Source: Mucilaginibacter psychrotolerans
Lineage (GTDB): Bacteria > Bacteroidota > Bacteroidia > Sphingobacteriales > Sphingobacteriaceae
Reading direction: 5' to 3'
Length of the DNA stretch: 64,000 nt
Assembly (NCBI RefSeq): GCF_004519315.1
Contig: NZ_SOZE01000002.1
Coordinates: forward strand, 310,001 to 374,000
This document shows positions 44,730 to 54,230 of the stretch, piece after piece. Both the position numbers and the translations under genes were made by a program. Below the pieces are notes generated by a model. It saw nothing but the letters and a program-made list of their open reading frames with translations. It did no database searches and had not been told where the DNA came from. The stretch's first letter is position 1. Each line of letters starts with the position of its first letter.

Positions 44730-47700
44730 TTATTCGGCCTCCTCTCCATCGGCAACCTCAAGGATACCGCCCGGCTGCTTAAAGTTGCTTTTTACGAAGT
44801 GGCACCAATCGCATTCTTTTTTCCCGCAGCCAGTGCTAAACTCATGGTTCATTATCTTTTGATAAACTGTGCTTATCTGCTCCGTAACCTGTTCAATATC
44901 CTGCGGACTGATGACTATCTTTTCCTTAAAATACTCCTCGCTTACGGGTTCAACAAAATCAAAAACGGTGTTTATTACCTCCCAATCGTTGGTTCGGTCG
45001 TTATCCACCAGTATTTTGTAAAATACCGCCTGTCGCCAGTAATCGCCGCCGTTGGGGTTGTCGTCGGTGGGGCGCATTAGTTTATCTTTGGCATTGCGTA
45101 CGCGGCCGGTTTTGTAGTCAACCACCGTAACGTTCTTGCCGTCAAACTCCATCTTATCCAGGTTGCCCTTTATCGGCACGCCGCCGACTTCAATGTTTTT
45201 GATGCTGCGCTCGGTTTGCGCTATTTTATTCCATGTGGGCGCGTTCAACTCATAGTAGGGCGGCAGTATTTTCTCGCCGTAATCAACCCGTAGCTTAAAA
45301 TCTGTTTTGGTGAACGAATCGCGGTTGCGGTACATATACCATTTAAACTCCTGCACAAAATCGGCTGTGGGCATAAACTCGTTGTCGTAATCTGGCAATT
45401 TTCGGTAGGCTTTATTGAGCGCCCAGTGCACAGCCTGCCCAAAAGTTGCCGATGGGCTCTTGCCGGAAGGCACGCGTATAAGGCACTGGAAGTAGAAGCG
45501 TAAGGGGCAATCGAGGTAGTTGCTCAAGTGCGTAACCGATAGGGTATAGTTTTGCAGCAACTGGTTAATATAGTTCCTATCCAACAGTTCAACAACGGGC
45601 TTATCTGCTTCGCTGAATTGCGTGGCATAAAAACCCAGCATATCGGTATCGCTCACCTTGGGGAAGCTTAACTGCAAGTCAGTATCGGCCAGTATCTCGC
45701 CAATGAACTGCGAGGGTTCCTGGTCCTTACCCTTGGCATCTTTACCCGCGTAAGATATATGCAGATGTTGCTTGGCGCGGGTAATAGCCACGTAAAACAA
45801 GCGCCGTGCCTCTTCTTTTTGCGCAATATCGTCAGATGCCGAACTGGTAAGCGTATCGGGGTAGCTGAAACCATAATTGCGACCCTTACCATCCCAGGTT
45901 TTTTTATCGCAGCCGATGAAGAACACGTGTTCGAACTCAAGTCCTTTGGAGCCATGAGCTGTGAGGAAGTTGATGCCGTTATCGGAGAAGATAACTTTGT
46001 TCAGCTCCAGCCGGATGTTGTTCTTCTTCATCAGTTCTATGGTAGCAATAAGGCCCGATAATTTTAGTTCAGGGTCCTTGCGGCTCTCATCTTTCAGGAA
46101 ATCGAAAAAGCTGGTCAGCACCTGCATATGCGTGCCTTTATCCTGCTGCTGCATAATGTATTTAAGGATGCCCATTTTGGTAACCACATCCTGAAAAAAC
46201 TGCTGCAGCGTTACGCTAACGGCCGATTTTAAAAGCTCGTCGATATCGGTTACCAAATATTTCATTTGCACGTTAGGCTGATTGCCGAAAAGGCTGCCTT
46301 GCGGGCTGATGCGCATCTCATGGATGTGGCGACGCAGGCTGGTTACAGGCTCGTTGTTGCGGGCAGTTGCAAAGTTTTCCTTGAAAACGGCTACGCTGGC
46401 TTTGGCAATTTCAATAGGTGGTATGTCGAACAAATCGTAATGCAGTATCTCAAACAGTAGCTCGTCTCCGCTATATGGCGAATCGAGTTCCATAGCCAGG
46501 TAACGTAGTATGTTCACTATCTTCTCGCCAAAGGGTATGGTAAGTACATCAATCTTACGCTTGGTATTTACGGCTATTTTTTGGGCCTCCAGGTAGGTAA
46601 GCAGCTCTTCTACCTGACTGTGATTGCGGTAAATAACAGCAATTTCGCCCGGTGCCGCACCATCAACTACTAATTGCTTTATCTGCAGGGCTACGTTCAC
46701 CAATTCCTGCGCCGGGTTTTCGTATTCCTGTATTACAGGCTCAACTGCAAGGGCATCGAAACGGGGGTGCGATGCCTTCAGGTTTTTATCGAGCCGTAGT
46801 TGGGCAGTAAGCCGCTCTTGATTGTTATTAATGAGGGCTTTTGATATATCCAGTATCTGCTGGTTAGAGCGGTAGTTGTGCTTAAGCACTACGGTGTGCA
46901 GGGCACTTACGTAATCCCCGGCAAAATCGAGGATGTTTTTCATATTGGCGCCCTGGAATTTGAAGATAGATTGGTCGTCATCACCCACCACAAATACGTT
47001 AGGCGTTTCCCAGTAATTCAGCAAAAACTTCAGCAGGTCGTTCTGCGAGCCGCTGGTATCCTGAAACTCGTCTACCAAAATGTACTGGTAGCGTTCCTGG
47101 TATTTGCGCAAAATTTCCTCGTTCTCGCGGAAGGCCTTCAGCACCCAGATAATCATGTCGTCGTAATCGTACCTGCCTCGGGCTTTCATCTTGGCGGCGT
47201 AATTATCATACTCGGCAACGGCAGCCAGCAGCTTGCCCATGGTTTCGTGGGCTTTGTCGATATCCTTTTGCTTTGGGTCGCCAACTTTTATGCCTGCTTT
47301 GGCGTTCGCCCGTTTGTAGGTGAATTCTTCGCGGTTAGGCAAATCATCCAGATATTCTTTTACGGCCTGCTCAATCATTTCCCTGCTCCAGTTCTCTCGC
47401 TTCATGGTAGAGAACAGGGTTTTCAGGCGGGGGGCATCGTAGTAGATATCGCCGGTAAAGCGTTTCAGCAAATGGTTCTTATCAAACTCATCTACCAATT
47501 CGCGAAACAGCATGGCCGATTCTAAATCCGATAAGGACTCCAAATTCAGTTTGCCGAAATATTCCAGGTTCTCCTGTATAATTTCGTTACAAAAAGCATG
47601 GAAGGTATATATGTTGATGCGATAAGCATCCGGCCCGATGAATTCGAACAGGCGCTTGCGCATGGCCACCGCGCCCGCATCTGTATAAGTAAGGCAAAGT

Positions 47701-47900
47701 ATCTCGTTTGGTTGCGCATCGGTATCGGTCAATATTTTGCCGATGCGGGCAGCCAGTATCTGGGTTTTACCCGTGCCTGGCCCGGCCACTACCAGCACCG
47801 GCCCATCCATTTTATTTACGGCGGCCAGCTGCTCGGGGTTAAGCCCGGCCAGCGCTTCGCGGAATTTGACGTTGTATTTATTGAGGGTAGGCTGTATCAT
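44730..47900 (-). CDS. UvrD/Rep-type helicase fused to a PD-(D/E)XK nuclease with Fe-S cysteines
   Basis: 1056 residues. Helicase superfamily 1 motifs are complete: motif I GPGTGKTQILAARIGKIL, motif II YILVDEFQDTSGSQ, motif III VFVVGDDDQSIFKFQGA, motif V FLTAHGSKGLEFEHVF and motif VI ARRLFYVAITRAKQ. A C-terminal RecB-like nuclease follows (IKGNLDKMEFDGKNVTVVDYKTGR, with the catalytic D and DYKTG). Cysteines LDCPLRFYFQC and CGKKECDWC bracket it, as in AddB/Cas4 iron-sulfur nucleases. The single chain resembles AddA plus a nuclease and probably processes DNA ends. No AddB partner is adjacent. Confidence 0.92.
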   Translation of the reverse strand: MIQPTLNKYNVKFREALAGLNPEQLAAVNKMDGPVLVVAGPGTGKTQILAARIGKILTDTDAQPNEILCLTYTDAGAVAMRKRLFEFIGPDAYRINIYTFHAFCNEIIQENLEYFGKLNLESLSDLESAMLFRELVDEFDKNHLLKRFTGDIYYDAPRLKTLFSTMKRENWSREMIEQAVKEYLDDLPNREEFTYKRANAKAGIKVGDPKQKDIDKAHETMGKLLAAVAEYDNYAAKMKARGRYDYDDMIIWVLKAFRENEEILRKYQERYQYILVDEFQDTSGSQNDLLKFLLNYWETPNVFVVGDDDQSIFKFQGANMKNILDFAGDYVSALHTVVLKHNYRSNQQILDISKALINNNQERLTAQLRLDKNLKASHPRFDALAVEPVIQEYENPAQELVNVALQIKQLVVDGAAPGEIAVIYRNHSQVEELLTYLEAQKIAVNTKRKIDVLTIPFGEKIVNILRYLAMELDSPYSGDELLFEILHYDLFDIPPIEIAKASVAVFKENFATARNNEPVTSLRRHIHEMRISPQGSLFGNQPNVQMKYLVTDIDELLKSAVSVTLQQFFQDVVTKMGILKYIMQQQDKGTHMQVLTSFFDFLKDESRKDPELKLSGLIATIELMKKNNIRLELNKVIFSDNGINFLTAHGSKGLEFEHVFFIGCDKKTWDGKGRNYGFSYPDTLTSSASDDIAQKEEARRLFYVAITRAKQHLHISYAGKDAKGKDQEPSQFIGEILADTDLQLSFPKVSDTDMLGFYATQFSEADKPVVELLDRNYINQLLQNYTLSVTHLSNYLDCPLRFYFQCLIRVPSGKSPSATFGQAVHWALNKAYRKLPDYDNEFMPTADFVQEFKWYMYRNRDSFTKTDFKLRVDYGEKILPPYYELNAPTWNKIAQTERSIKNIEVGGVPIKGNLDKMEFDGKNVTVVDYKTGRVRNAKDKLMRPTDDNPNGGDYWRQAVFYKILVDNDRTNDWEVINTVFDFVEPVSEEYFKEKIVISPQDIEQVTEQISTVYQKIMNHEFSTGCGKKECDWCHFVKSNFKQPGGILEVADGEEAE

Positions 47901-48023
47901 GATTAATGTAAAATTACTAAAAATAATAGCGTGAAGGGCGGGCTAAAAATAATGTTACGAACATTTGCTTTTAGCGGCGGTAATGCTACATTTATCCGCA
48001 ATTAACCCTAACGCATATCACAA

Positions 48024-48590
48024 ATGGAAACACCCTATGGCGGGCGCGCAATAATCAACGATGATTTCGACAGGATAGAGATCATCATCCCTGGCAAGAA
48101 GAATTATTTTATCTTATTGTTTTTCTGCGTATGGCTGGTGGGCTGGTTTTTTGGCGAAACCAGTGCTATGGGCATGTTCGGCCACCAGGGCGCGATTGAT
48201 CTTTTTATGATTGTTTGGCTTACCGGGTGGACCATTGGCGGCGTATTCGTAGTCTGCACAATCCTTTTTATGCTGCTGGGAAAAGAAATTATTCAGTCAG
48301 GGCAGGGCACAATCACTATCCGCAATAAGGCATTATTCTTTTTATCGCCTAAAGTTTACGATTTGAACGAGGTTAAACATGTGCGCGCTGCGGAAGAGTT
48401 TTCTATGTACAATAGCTTCCAGTTTGGGCGCAGGCGCAGCGGGCTAATGAGCAACTTTAACTCCGGAACCATTAAATTTGATTACGGTTTAAAGACGGTA
48501 AAATTCGGCAACGATCTGGATGAAGCAGAAGCCAGGCATATTATCGAAATACTGAAGAAGAAGCGGTTGTTGACGGATAAGAACTTTTAA
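48024..48590 (+). CDS. two-pass membrane hypothetical protein
   Basis: 188 residues. Two membrane helices lie at about 28-50 (NYFILLFFCVWLVGWFFG) and 65-90 (MIVWLTGWTIGGVFVVCTILF). A C-terminal cytoplasmic beta-rich part resembles a PH-like domain (TITIRNKALFFLSPKVYDLN, GTIKFDYGLKTVKFG). It is monocistronic and ends in a strong bidirectional terminator. Function unknown. Confidence 0.75.
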   Translation: METPYGGRAIINDDFDRIEIIIPGKKNYFILLFFCVWLVGWFFGETSAMGMFGHQGAIDLFMIVWLTGWTIGGVFVVCTILFMLLGKEIIQSGQGTITIRNKALFFLSPKVYDLNEVKHVRAAEEFSMYNSFQFGRRRSGLMSNFNSGTIKFDYGLKTVKFGNDLDEAEARHIIEILKKKRLLTDKNF

Positions 48591-48597
48591 TTATAAT

Positions 48598-48633
48598 AAA
48601 AAGAGGCGATGAATTAACTCATCGCCTCTTTTT
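48598..48633. terminator. bidirectional terminator
   Basis: AAAAAGAGGCGATGA, loop ATTAAC and TCATCGCCTCTTTTT form a perfect 15-bp stem with A- and T-runs on both sides. It serves the convergent membrane protein and HIT protein genes. Confidence 0.93.
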
Positions 48634-48656
48634 AAAAATCCTCTATCCCTCGCTTA

Positions 48657-49067
48657 TTATTCTTCGTGTGTCACCACTTTCAATGCTTCTTTTATCTTCT
48701 CAGCCGTTGCTGCCAGTTCTTCCTGGCTTGGGCTTAGTTTTGGGCGGGCAAAATTCATATCATCAACCAGGTTCATGGGGATAAGGTGTATGTGCGCGTG
48801 CGGCACTTCCAGTCCTATAACTGCTACGCCTACCTTTTTGCAGGGTATAGCTTTTTTAACGCCAATAGCTACTATTTTGGTGAAGATCTGCAGCTCGTTG
48901 TACGTGATATCGTCCAGGTCGAAGATATAATCCACTTCTTTTTTCGGGATAACCAGTACATGGCCTTCGGCAAGCGGACTGATATCTAAAAACGCCAAAA
49001 AATCGTCGGTTTCGGCAACTTTATGTGCCGGTATTTCGCCTGCAATTATTTTTGAGAAGATAGTCAT
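48657..49067 (-). CDS. HIT family protein (histidine triad nucleotide hydrolase)
   Basis: 136 residues from the ATG at 49067 (MTIFSKIIAGEIPAHKVAE); a longer frame upstream is not expected for HIT proteins. TDDFLAFLDISPLAEGHVLV is typical. The histidine triad VPHAHIHLIPMN near residue 100 supplies the nucleophilic His of the Hint branch, which hydrolyses adenosine phosphoramidates. It lies 94 bp downstream of greA on the same strand. The physiological substrate is unknown. Confidence 0.93.
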   Translation of the reverse strand: MTIFSKIIAGEIPAHKVAETDDFLAFLDISPLAEGHVLVIPKKEVDYIFDLDDITYNELQIFTKIVAIGVKKAIPCKKVGVAVIGLEVPHAHIHLIPMNLVDDMNFARPKLSPSQEELAATAEKIKEALKVVTHEE

Positions 49068-49161
49068 GATTGGTGAGTGGTTGATTATGTTGAATGGTGA
49101 GTGGTTGGAAATTTGGCTGGTTGGATGAGCAAAATTCACCGCTCACCCAATCAACCATTCA

Positions 49162-49635
49162 TTATCGGCTTACTTCCAGTATCTCGAATTCTATTTTACC
49201 TGCGGGTACTGTTATTTCAATCGTCTCGCCTACTTTTTTGCCTAAAAGCCCTTTAGCAATAGGGGATGTAACCGAAATCTTGCCGGTTTTCATATCCGCT
49301 TCGCTTTCAGATACCAATTGGTAACTCATGGTGGCGCCGTTTTTTAAATTCTTTATTTTGACGATAGATAAAGCCAAAACCTTTGATACATCAAGTTTCG
49401 ATTCATCAAGCAAACGTGCATTCGCCAACGTTTCCGACATTTGGGCTATTTTAGCTTCATGTAAACCCTGTGCTTCTTTCGCAGCATCATATTCTGCGTT
49501 TTCAGATAGATCGCCTTTATCGCGTGCTTCTGCAATTTGTTTGGATATATCAGATCTGCCGGTGGTTTTTAACCTTTGTAATTCTTCTTTTAATTTTTCT
49601 AAACCTTCTTTGGTGTAGTAAGAAACCTCTGCCAT
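49162..49635 (-). CDS. greA: transcription elongation factor GreA
   Basis: 157 residues. The N-terminal coiled-coil starts YYTKEGLEKLKEELQRLKT and includes IAEARDKGDLSENAEYDAAK, the highly conserved GreA tip segment with acidic residues that reach the RNA polymerase active site. The C-terminal FKBP-like domain has YQLVSESEADMKTGKISV and SPIAKGLLGKKVGE. It rescues backtracked polymerase by stimulating RNA cleavage. A hairpin separates it from the upstream dehydrogenase gene. Confidence 0.96.
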   Translation of the reverse strand: MAEVSYYTKEGLEKLKEELQRLKTTGRSDISKQIAEARDKGDLSENAEYDAAKEAQGLHEAKIAQMSETLANARLLDESKLDVSKVLALSIVKIKNLKNGATMSYQLVSESEADMKTGKISVTSPIAKGLLGKKVGETIEITVPAGKIEFEILEVSR

Positions 49636-49722
49636 AGTACTTGATTAATAAAATTCGTTTGCGTTGATGCCAAAAAAAACCGCCCTACTATTTATAGCAA
49701 AATAGAAGAGCGTGTTGGCCTT

Positions 49723-49767
49723 AAAAACAAACAAGACTACGTCGGCCCGGCCTGCATAGTCTTGTTT
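49723..49767 (-). terminator. hairpin between the dehydrogenase and greA genes
   Basis: AAACAAGACTA (49729-49739) pairs with TAGTCTTGTTT (49757-49767), and the minus strand continues with a short T-run. Probable terminator of minus-strand transcripts entering greA. Confidence 0.6.
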
Positions 49768-49837
49768 AGTGTAAAACGAAGATAAGGTAATTAAGTTTTA
49801 ATATCCAAATTTTTGTTTTGGGATTGTCACCGATTGA

Positions 49838-49997
49838 GAAATGATTCCACCGATTTTATTGTCACTGATTTTACCGATTAAATAGATTCCACCGATTTTA
49901 TTGTCACCGATTCCACGGATTTTACATTCACTGATTTCACCGATTAAATAGATTACGCCGATTAAAAATGATTTAGCAGAACTTCACCGATTTTGCA
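49838..49997. repeat. degenerate tandem repeats of CACCGATTTTATTGT type
   Basis: Short units such as CCACCGATTTTATTGTCAC, TTTACCGATTAAATAGATT and CACCGATTCCACGGATTTT recur with variable spacing in the spacer downstream of the dehydrogenase gene. Non-coding and AT-rich, part of the organism's small repeat families. Confidence 0.6.
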
Positions 49998-50019
49998 ACC
50001 ACTCACCACTCACCACTCT

Positions 50020-50958
50020 CTACTCACCACTCACAGGCAACGCCAATAGCTTCTCCGCCATTACCTCGCTTATTTTGCGGTAGCTGTCGAAAGTCCAGCC
50101 AGCTACGTGGGGACTAAGGACCACCTTGCCAGATTGACGCAGCTCATCGAACCAGGCTTGCTCATTCAGGGCCGGGAATTTCTCCACCTCCAGCACGTCC
50201 AGCCCGGCACCTATGATTTTACCTTGCCTGATGGCGTTCAGTACAGCGCTTGTTTTCACCACTTTGCCGCGCGAGGTATTGATGAGGAAAATGGGTTTTT
50301 TGAAATGGAACAGGTATTCATCGTCTACCAGTCCGTTGGTTTCGGCGGTAAGCGGAATGTGGAAGCTGAGCACATCGCTGTATCTTACTATTTCTTCCAT
50401 GCTTACCTCACGGGCATATTTATCACTAAAACCGGTTTTATATTTATCATAGGCCAACACTCCAACCTGGAAGCCTGATAGCTTGCGCGCAAAGCTTTGC
50501 CCCATGTGGCCGTAACCAATAATGCCCACCGTTTTTCCTTTCAGCTCGTGGCCCCGGTTGGCCTCGCGCTGCCAGCTGCCCGCGCGTATCTGCGCATCGG
50601 CTATGTTGATGTTGTTCATAAGCGATAGCAGCAGGCCTATGGCATGTTCACCTACCGCATCAGAATTGCCTTCGGGAGCGTTGATGAGGGTAATGTTTTG
50701 TTGAATGGCGTATGCTTCGTCGATATTATCCATGCCTGCCCCGGCGCGGCAAATAAAGCGCAGGTTGGGTGCGCCATCTATTACAGCCTGATCTACCCGG
50801 AATTTGGAGCGGATAACCAGGCCATCGTAACCGTTTAGTATATTTATGGCTTCGGCGGTGGTGATGGTGGGTTGGTAATTGCAGGTGTAACCCGCAGCTT
50901 CTACACGTTGTATAAAAGCCGGGTGTATATCATCAACGATGAGGATGTTGTTTTTCAA
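50020..50958 (-). CDS. D-2-hydroxyacid dehydrogenase (phosphoglycerate dehydrogenase-like)
   Basis: About 312 residues from a TTG at 50958 (LKNNILIVDDIHP); a TTG at 50982 would add eight residues, and no ATG is available. The NAD-binding motif is GKTVGIIGYGHMGQSFARKL. Catalytic residues are Arg in INTSRGKVVKTS, Glu in GLDVLEVEKFP and His in LSPHVAGWTFD, with FICRAGAGMDNID before the Rossmann core. All are in place, so it is an active NAD(P)-linked hydroxyacid dehydrogenase, perhaps SerA for serine synthesis. No ACT domain is present. No serC neighbour supports the exact role. Confidence 0.9.
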   Translation of the reverse strand: MKNNILIVDDIHPAFIQRVEAAGYTCNYQPTITTAEAINILNGYDGLVIRSKFRVDQAVIDGAPNLRFICRAGAGMDNIDEAYAIQQNITLINAPEGNSDAVGEHAIGLLLSLMNNINIADAQIRAGSWQREANRGHELKGKTVGIIGYGHMGQSFARKLSGFQVGVLAYDKYKTGFSDKYAREVSMEEIVRYSDVLSFHIPLTAETNGLVDDEYLFHFKKPIFLINTSRGKVVKTSAVLNAIRQGKIIGAGLDVLEVEKFPALNEQAWFDELRQSGKVVLSPHVAGWTFDSYRKISEVMAEKLLALPVSGE

Positions 50959-51060
50959 TGCCTTAATTTTTGAGGAAGGCAAATTTATGAAATACGCAGG
51001 TATTATTCAGGGAGCGCCAAAGATGTGTTTATGGGATGACGGAAAACCGAAGCTTTGCGT

Positions 51061-51603
51061 CTATTTGCCCAACTTGCGGTATATACCTTTCAGGTTGCGT
51101 CCCATCTCACGGTAATCAAGCCCGTAGCCTATCACAAAATCATTCGGCACCTGGAAGGCCACATATTTCAACTCCTCAACGCTATAGATAACCGCATCGG
51201 GCTTAAATAGCAGCGATACCACTGTTATAGACGCAGGCTTGCGTACCATTAATTTTTCGATAAGGTAGCGTATGGTGTTGCCTGTATCTATAATATCTTC
51301 TATCAGGATAATATCGCGACCTTCGATGTTGCCGGTAAGGTCAAAATCATCGCGTATGGTTTGCGTGCTTGATACCCCGCCGAAGTACGAAGCCAGCTTT
51401 GTAAAGGTAACCTGACTGGGCAGCGTTATCTCTTTTACCAAATCGGCAATAAACATAAAGCTACCATTCAATATACCTACAAATATGGGCTCTTTGCCTG
51501 CGAAGTCCTCATTTATCTGCTGCGCCAATTCACTAATGCGTTGTTGTATCTCCTCGTATGATATCAGCGGCTCAAATTCCAGGTCGGCTATCTGTACTTT
51601 CAT
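51061..51603 (-). CDS. hpt: hypoxanthine phosphoribosyltransferase
   Basis: 180 residues, the standard HPRT length. The PRPP-binding motif is DIILIEDIIDTGNTIRYLIE, and ISELAQQINEDFAGKEPIFVGILNGSFMF is the typical N-terminal fold. LLFKPDAVIYSVEELKYV and FQVPNDFVIGYGLDYREMGRNL are conserved C-terminal segments. It salvages hypoxanthine and guanine to IMP and GMP with PRPP. A stand-alone gene. Confidence 0.95.
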   Translation of the reverse strand: MKVQIADLEFEPLISYEEIQQRISELAQQINEDFAGKEPIFVGILNGSFMFIADLVKEITLPSQVTFTKLASYFGGVSSTQTIRDDFDLTGNIEGRDIILIEDIIDTGNTIRYLIEKLMVRKPASITVVSLLFKPDAVIYSVEELKYVAFQVPNDFVIGYGLDYREMGRNLKGIYRKLGK

Positions 51604-52014
51604 CGTACTAAAATAAAATAAATATGCATATCGCGTTGTAAAAATCTCGTCATCAAACGAAAATATAATGCCTGTTAGCCCATTATTTTCTTTACACAGT
51701 TAAAAACCACACAATGCCCCTGCCTGCACATTAGGTGCAGGCAATTGGTCCTAATGCGGGCAGTTAAGATTTTTTCGCCTGATTGTAGTAAAAACAAGTA
51801 GTGCAATCTCTAAGCTCCGTATTTTCGGTTGGTAGATATTAGCAGCAACTTTGCTGGTGTTAAACAAGGGCTGAAAGCTTATAATTGGTGGCATATAGTT
51901 AGTAAAATTCAATAGAAATGCAAATTTCTTTTGCGCCATTGGCGCGTCAAAAGCAGGGCTAACATCCACTAAAACAGCGTGCAATCAGTATAAACGCTAT
52001 CTTTGCCACTGCAC
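51604..52014. other. spacer between divergent hpt and M16 peptidase genes
   Basis: It contains a perfect 9-bp hairpin (TGCCTGCAC, loop ATTAG, GTGCAGGCA at 51721-51743) without a T-run. A -7-like TATCTTTG (51998-52005) lies 9 bp before the peptidase ATG at 52015. No gene seen. Confidence 0.45.
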
Positions 52015-53244
52015 ATGACAGACCACCAGATACACACCCTGCCCAACGGCATCCGCATATTATTCAAATATTCGCCATCGCCCATAACGCATTGCTGCTT
52101 TATAGTAAATGCCGGCTCGCGCGATGAACTGCCTAAACAGGAAGGCCTTGCGCATTTTATAGAGCATATGCTTTTTAAAGAAACCGAACGCCGCAATACG
52201 CCTCAGATACTTAACCGGCTTGAGCTGGTTGGTGCCGACCTTAACGCCTACACCACCAAAGAGTACACTTGTATACACGCTTCGCTGTTGAAGCAACATC
52301 TGGAGCGCGCGGTAGACCTGTTCGAAGATATCCTATTCCACTCCACCTTCCCCGAAGAAGAGATGGAAAAAGAACGCGGTGTAATATTGGACGAGATATC
52401 CAGCTACCTTGACCAGCCCGAAGAAGCGATACAAGACGATTTTGAGGAATACCTTTTCGCCGGGCACCCCATAGGCCAGAATATATTAGGCACGCCCGAA
52501 TCTGTAGCCGCCATCAACCGGCACCACATCAGTGCCTTTATGCAAACCAATAATAACACCCACCAAATGGTGTTTGCGGTTTACGGCGATTACGAATTTG
52601 GCAAACTGATAAAGCTTTGCGAGAAATACTTCGGCCTTGTGCCCGAGAACACCAATCAAAAACACCGCATAGTTCCTCCAATCACACCGGGCGGGCAGCA
52701 CGTGGTGCAAAAACCCATATCGCAAACACACTGCATTTTGGGCGGGCGCGCTTATCCATCGGCACATGCAAACAAATATGGCTTATTGCTTCTGAACAAC
52801 CTGCTTGGTGGTATGGGCATGAGCAATCGCCTAAACCTGGAGATTCGCGAGAAACACGGTATAGCTTACACCATAGAGAGTAATTACACCTCGCTTACCG
52901 ATACGGGCATCTTCTCTATCTATTTCGGTACTGATGCCGGCAAGGCCGAAAAAGCCCTTAAGCTGGTACACAAGGAGCTGAAAAAACTGCGCGATAACAA
53001 AATAGGCACCGTGCAGTTGAAACAAGCCAAGGAGAAATTCATCGGGCAGATTGCACTGGCCGAGGAGAGCCGAATGAGCCTCATTATCAGCATGGCTAAA
53101 AGCCTGCTCGATTTTAACCACATCGATTCACTTGAGGATATTTTCTTTAAAATAAACGCTGTGAGTGCTGAAGATCTACTTGAAATTAGCAACGAAATTT
53201 TTGATAATGACCGTATGATAACCTTATTATTTGAGCCTAAGTAA
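52015..53244 (+). CDS. M16 family zinc peptidase (pitrilysin/processing-peptidase-like)
   Basis: 409 residues from the ATG at 52015; a TTG four codons upstream is less likely. The inverted zinc motif HFIEHMLFKETERRN (HxxEH) is present near residue 60, with downstream Glu in KERGVILDEISSYLDQPEE as the third ligand. NAGSRDELPKQEGLAHFIEH, GHPIGQNILGTPESV and LGGRAYPSAHANKYG complete the catalytic and second domains. It should be an active clan ME peptidase, likely degrading or trimming peptides. The def promoter overlaps its 3' end. Confidence 0.93.
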   Translation: MTDHQIHTLPNGIRILFKYSPSPITHCCFIVNAGSRDELPKQEGLAHFIEHMLFKETERRNTPQILNRLELVGADLNAYTTKEYTCIHASLLKQHLERAVDLFEDILFHSTFPEEEMEKERGVILDEISSYLDQPEEAIQDDFEEYLFAGHPIGQNILGTPESVAAINRHHISAFMQTNNNTHQMVFAVYGDYEFGKLIKLCEKYFGLVPENTNQKHRIVPPITPGGQHVVQKPISQTHCILGGRAYPSAHANKYGLLLLNNLLGGMGMSNRLNLEIREKHGIAYTIESNYTSLTDTGIFSIYFGTDAGKAEKALKLVHKELKKLRDNKIGTVQLKQAKEKFIGQIALAEESRMSLIISMAKSLLDFNHIDSLEDIFFKINAVSAEDLLEISNEIFDNDRMITLLFEPK

Positions 53245-53261
53245 TAAATCGCTTATTTTTG
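53230..53261 (+). promoter_or_regulatory. consensus promoter for peptide deformylase, overlapping the M16 peptidase stop
   Basis: TTTG (53230-53233), a 20-bp spacer and TATTTTTG (53254-53261) match the Bacteroidota TTTG-N20-TAnnTTTG consensus. The ATG of def lies only 4 bp after it, so transcription would start at or next to the A of the start codon, giving a leaderless mRNA. Confidence 0.65.
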
Positions 53262-53265
53262 CAGG

Positions 53266-53838
53266 ATGAAATATCCTATCGTAGCATACGGCGACCCGGT
53301 TTTGAGGCGTAAGGCCCCGGCTATTGAGCCTGATGAGTATCCACATATAAAAGAACTGGTTAGCAATATGTACGATACCATGTACGGCGCGCGCGGTGTG
53401 GGTTTAGCTGCCCCGCAAATAGGTATGAGCATGCGTTTGTTCGTGGTAGATATTTCACCCTTCGACGATGAAGAACCTGAGCTGGCGGGCTTTAAAAAGG
53501 CCTTCATTAATGCCGAGATATTGGAGGAGACAGGCACTGAGTGGTCGTTCAACGAAGGCTGCCTCAGCATACCCGATATTCGCGAGGATGTATCGCGCAA
53601 GCCGGTGATCCGTATGAGTTATTACGACGAGGACTGGAAACACCACGAAGCAACCTTTAAAGGCATGGCGGCCCGCGTTATACAGCACGAGTACGACCAT
53701 ATAGAAGGTAAGCTGTTTACCGATAAGCTAAGCCCCCTGCGCAAACGCCTGATAGAAAAAAAGCTGAACGATATCTCTAAGGGTGCAGTTGATGTAGATT
53801 ACCGCATGAAATTCCCCGATGCAAAAAAGGGGCGGTAG
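53266..53838 (+). CDS. def: peptide deformylase
   Basis: 190 residues with all three PDF motifs: GVGLAAPQIGMS, NEGCLSIPDI (Cys metal ligand) and RVIQHEYDHIEGKLF (HExxH). It removes the formyl group from nascent proteins. No fmt gene is adjacent. The promoter predicted directly before the ATG suggests an essentially leaderless message. Confidence 0.97.
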   Translation: MKYPIVAYGDPVLRRKAPAIEPDEYPHIKELVSNMYDTMYGARGVGLAAPQIGMSMRLFVVDISPFDDEEPELAGFKKAFINAEILEETGTEWSFNEGCLSIPDIREDVSRKPVIRMSYYDEDWKHHEATFKGMAARVIQHEYDHIEGKLFTDKLSPLRKRLIEKKLNDISKGAVDVDYRMKFPDAKKGR

Positions 53839-54230
53839 GGTTAAGGAAAACGTAGCAGTAGCGGTTGCAGGCCTTTCGTGTTTAGAATGACAATAAAACG
53901 TCATTCTGAACGTGTTTCAGGACCCCATCATAGAAGTAGCCATTTTAGATAGCCACGCTGCATGTCGTTGTGTTGGCTGTGCAGTTTGGCAAAAACATTT
54001 CACCGTGGGATATTTTATAGTTCATTACTTGACCCCCGCTCAAAAGCCGACTATTATTTACAAAGCATAATCATCTTCGCGACAACGACGCAAAATGTCG
54101 GTAGCTATTACCGTTGGGGTTCTTTGCGCGCCCTTGTCCGCCCTGCACTATTCTTAAAATTTATTGCTATTAGCTATTAATATCGATGGTTTCAATCCAC
54201 AATAAAATCGATGCGGATTACAAAACCTTA
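53839..54230. other. spacer with a small hairpin repeat
   Basis: AGAATGAC and GTCATTCT (53884-53907) form an 8-bp hairpin of the widespread 'CATTCTGAACGTGTTTCAGGA' repeat type. The rest, to the terminator at 54231, holds no gene I can support. Confidence 0.4.

Noticed and set aside
49838-49997. CRISPR-like short repeats
   Set aside because: Units are degenerate, spacing is irregular, spacers are not unique and no cas gene is present.
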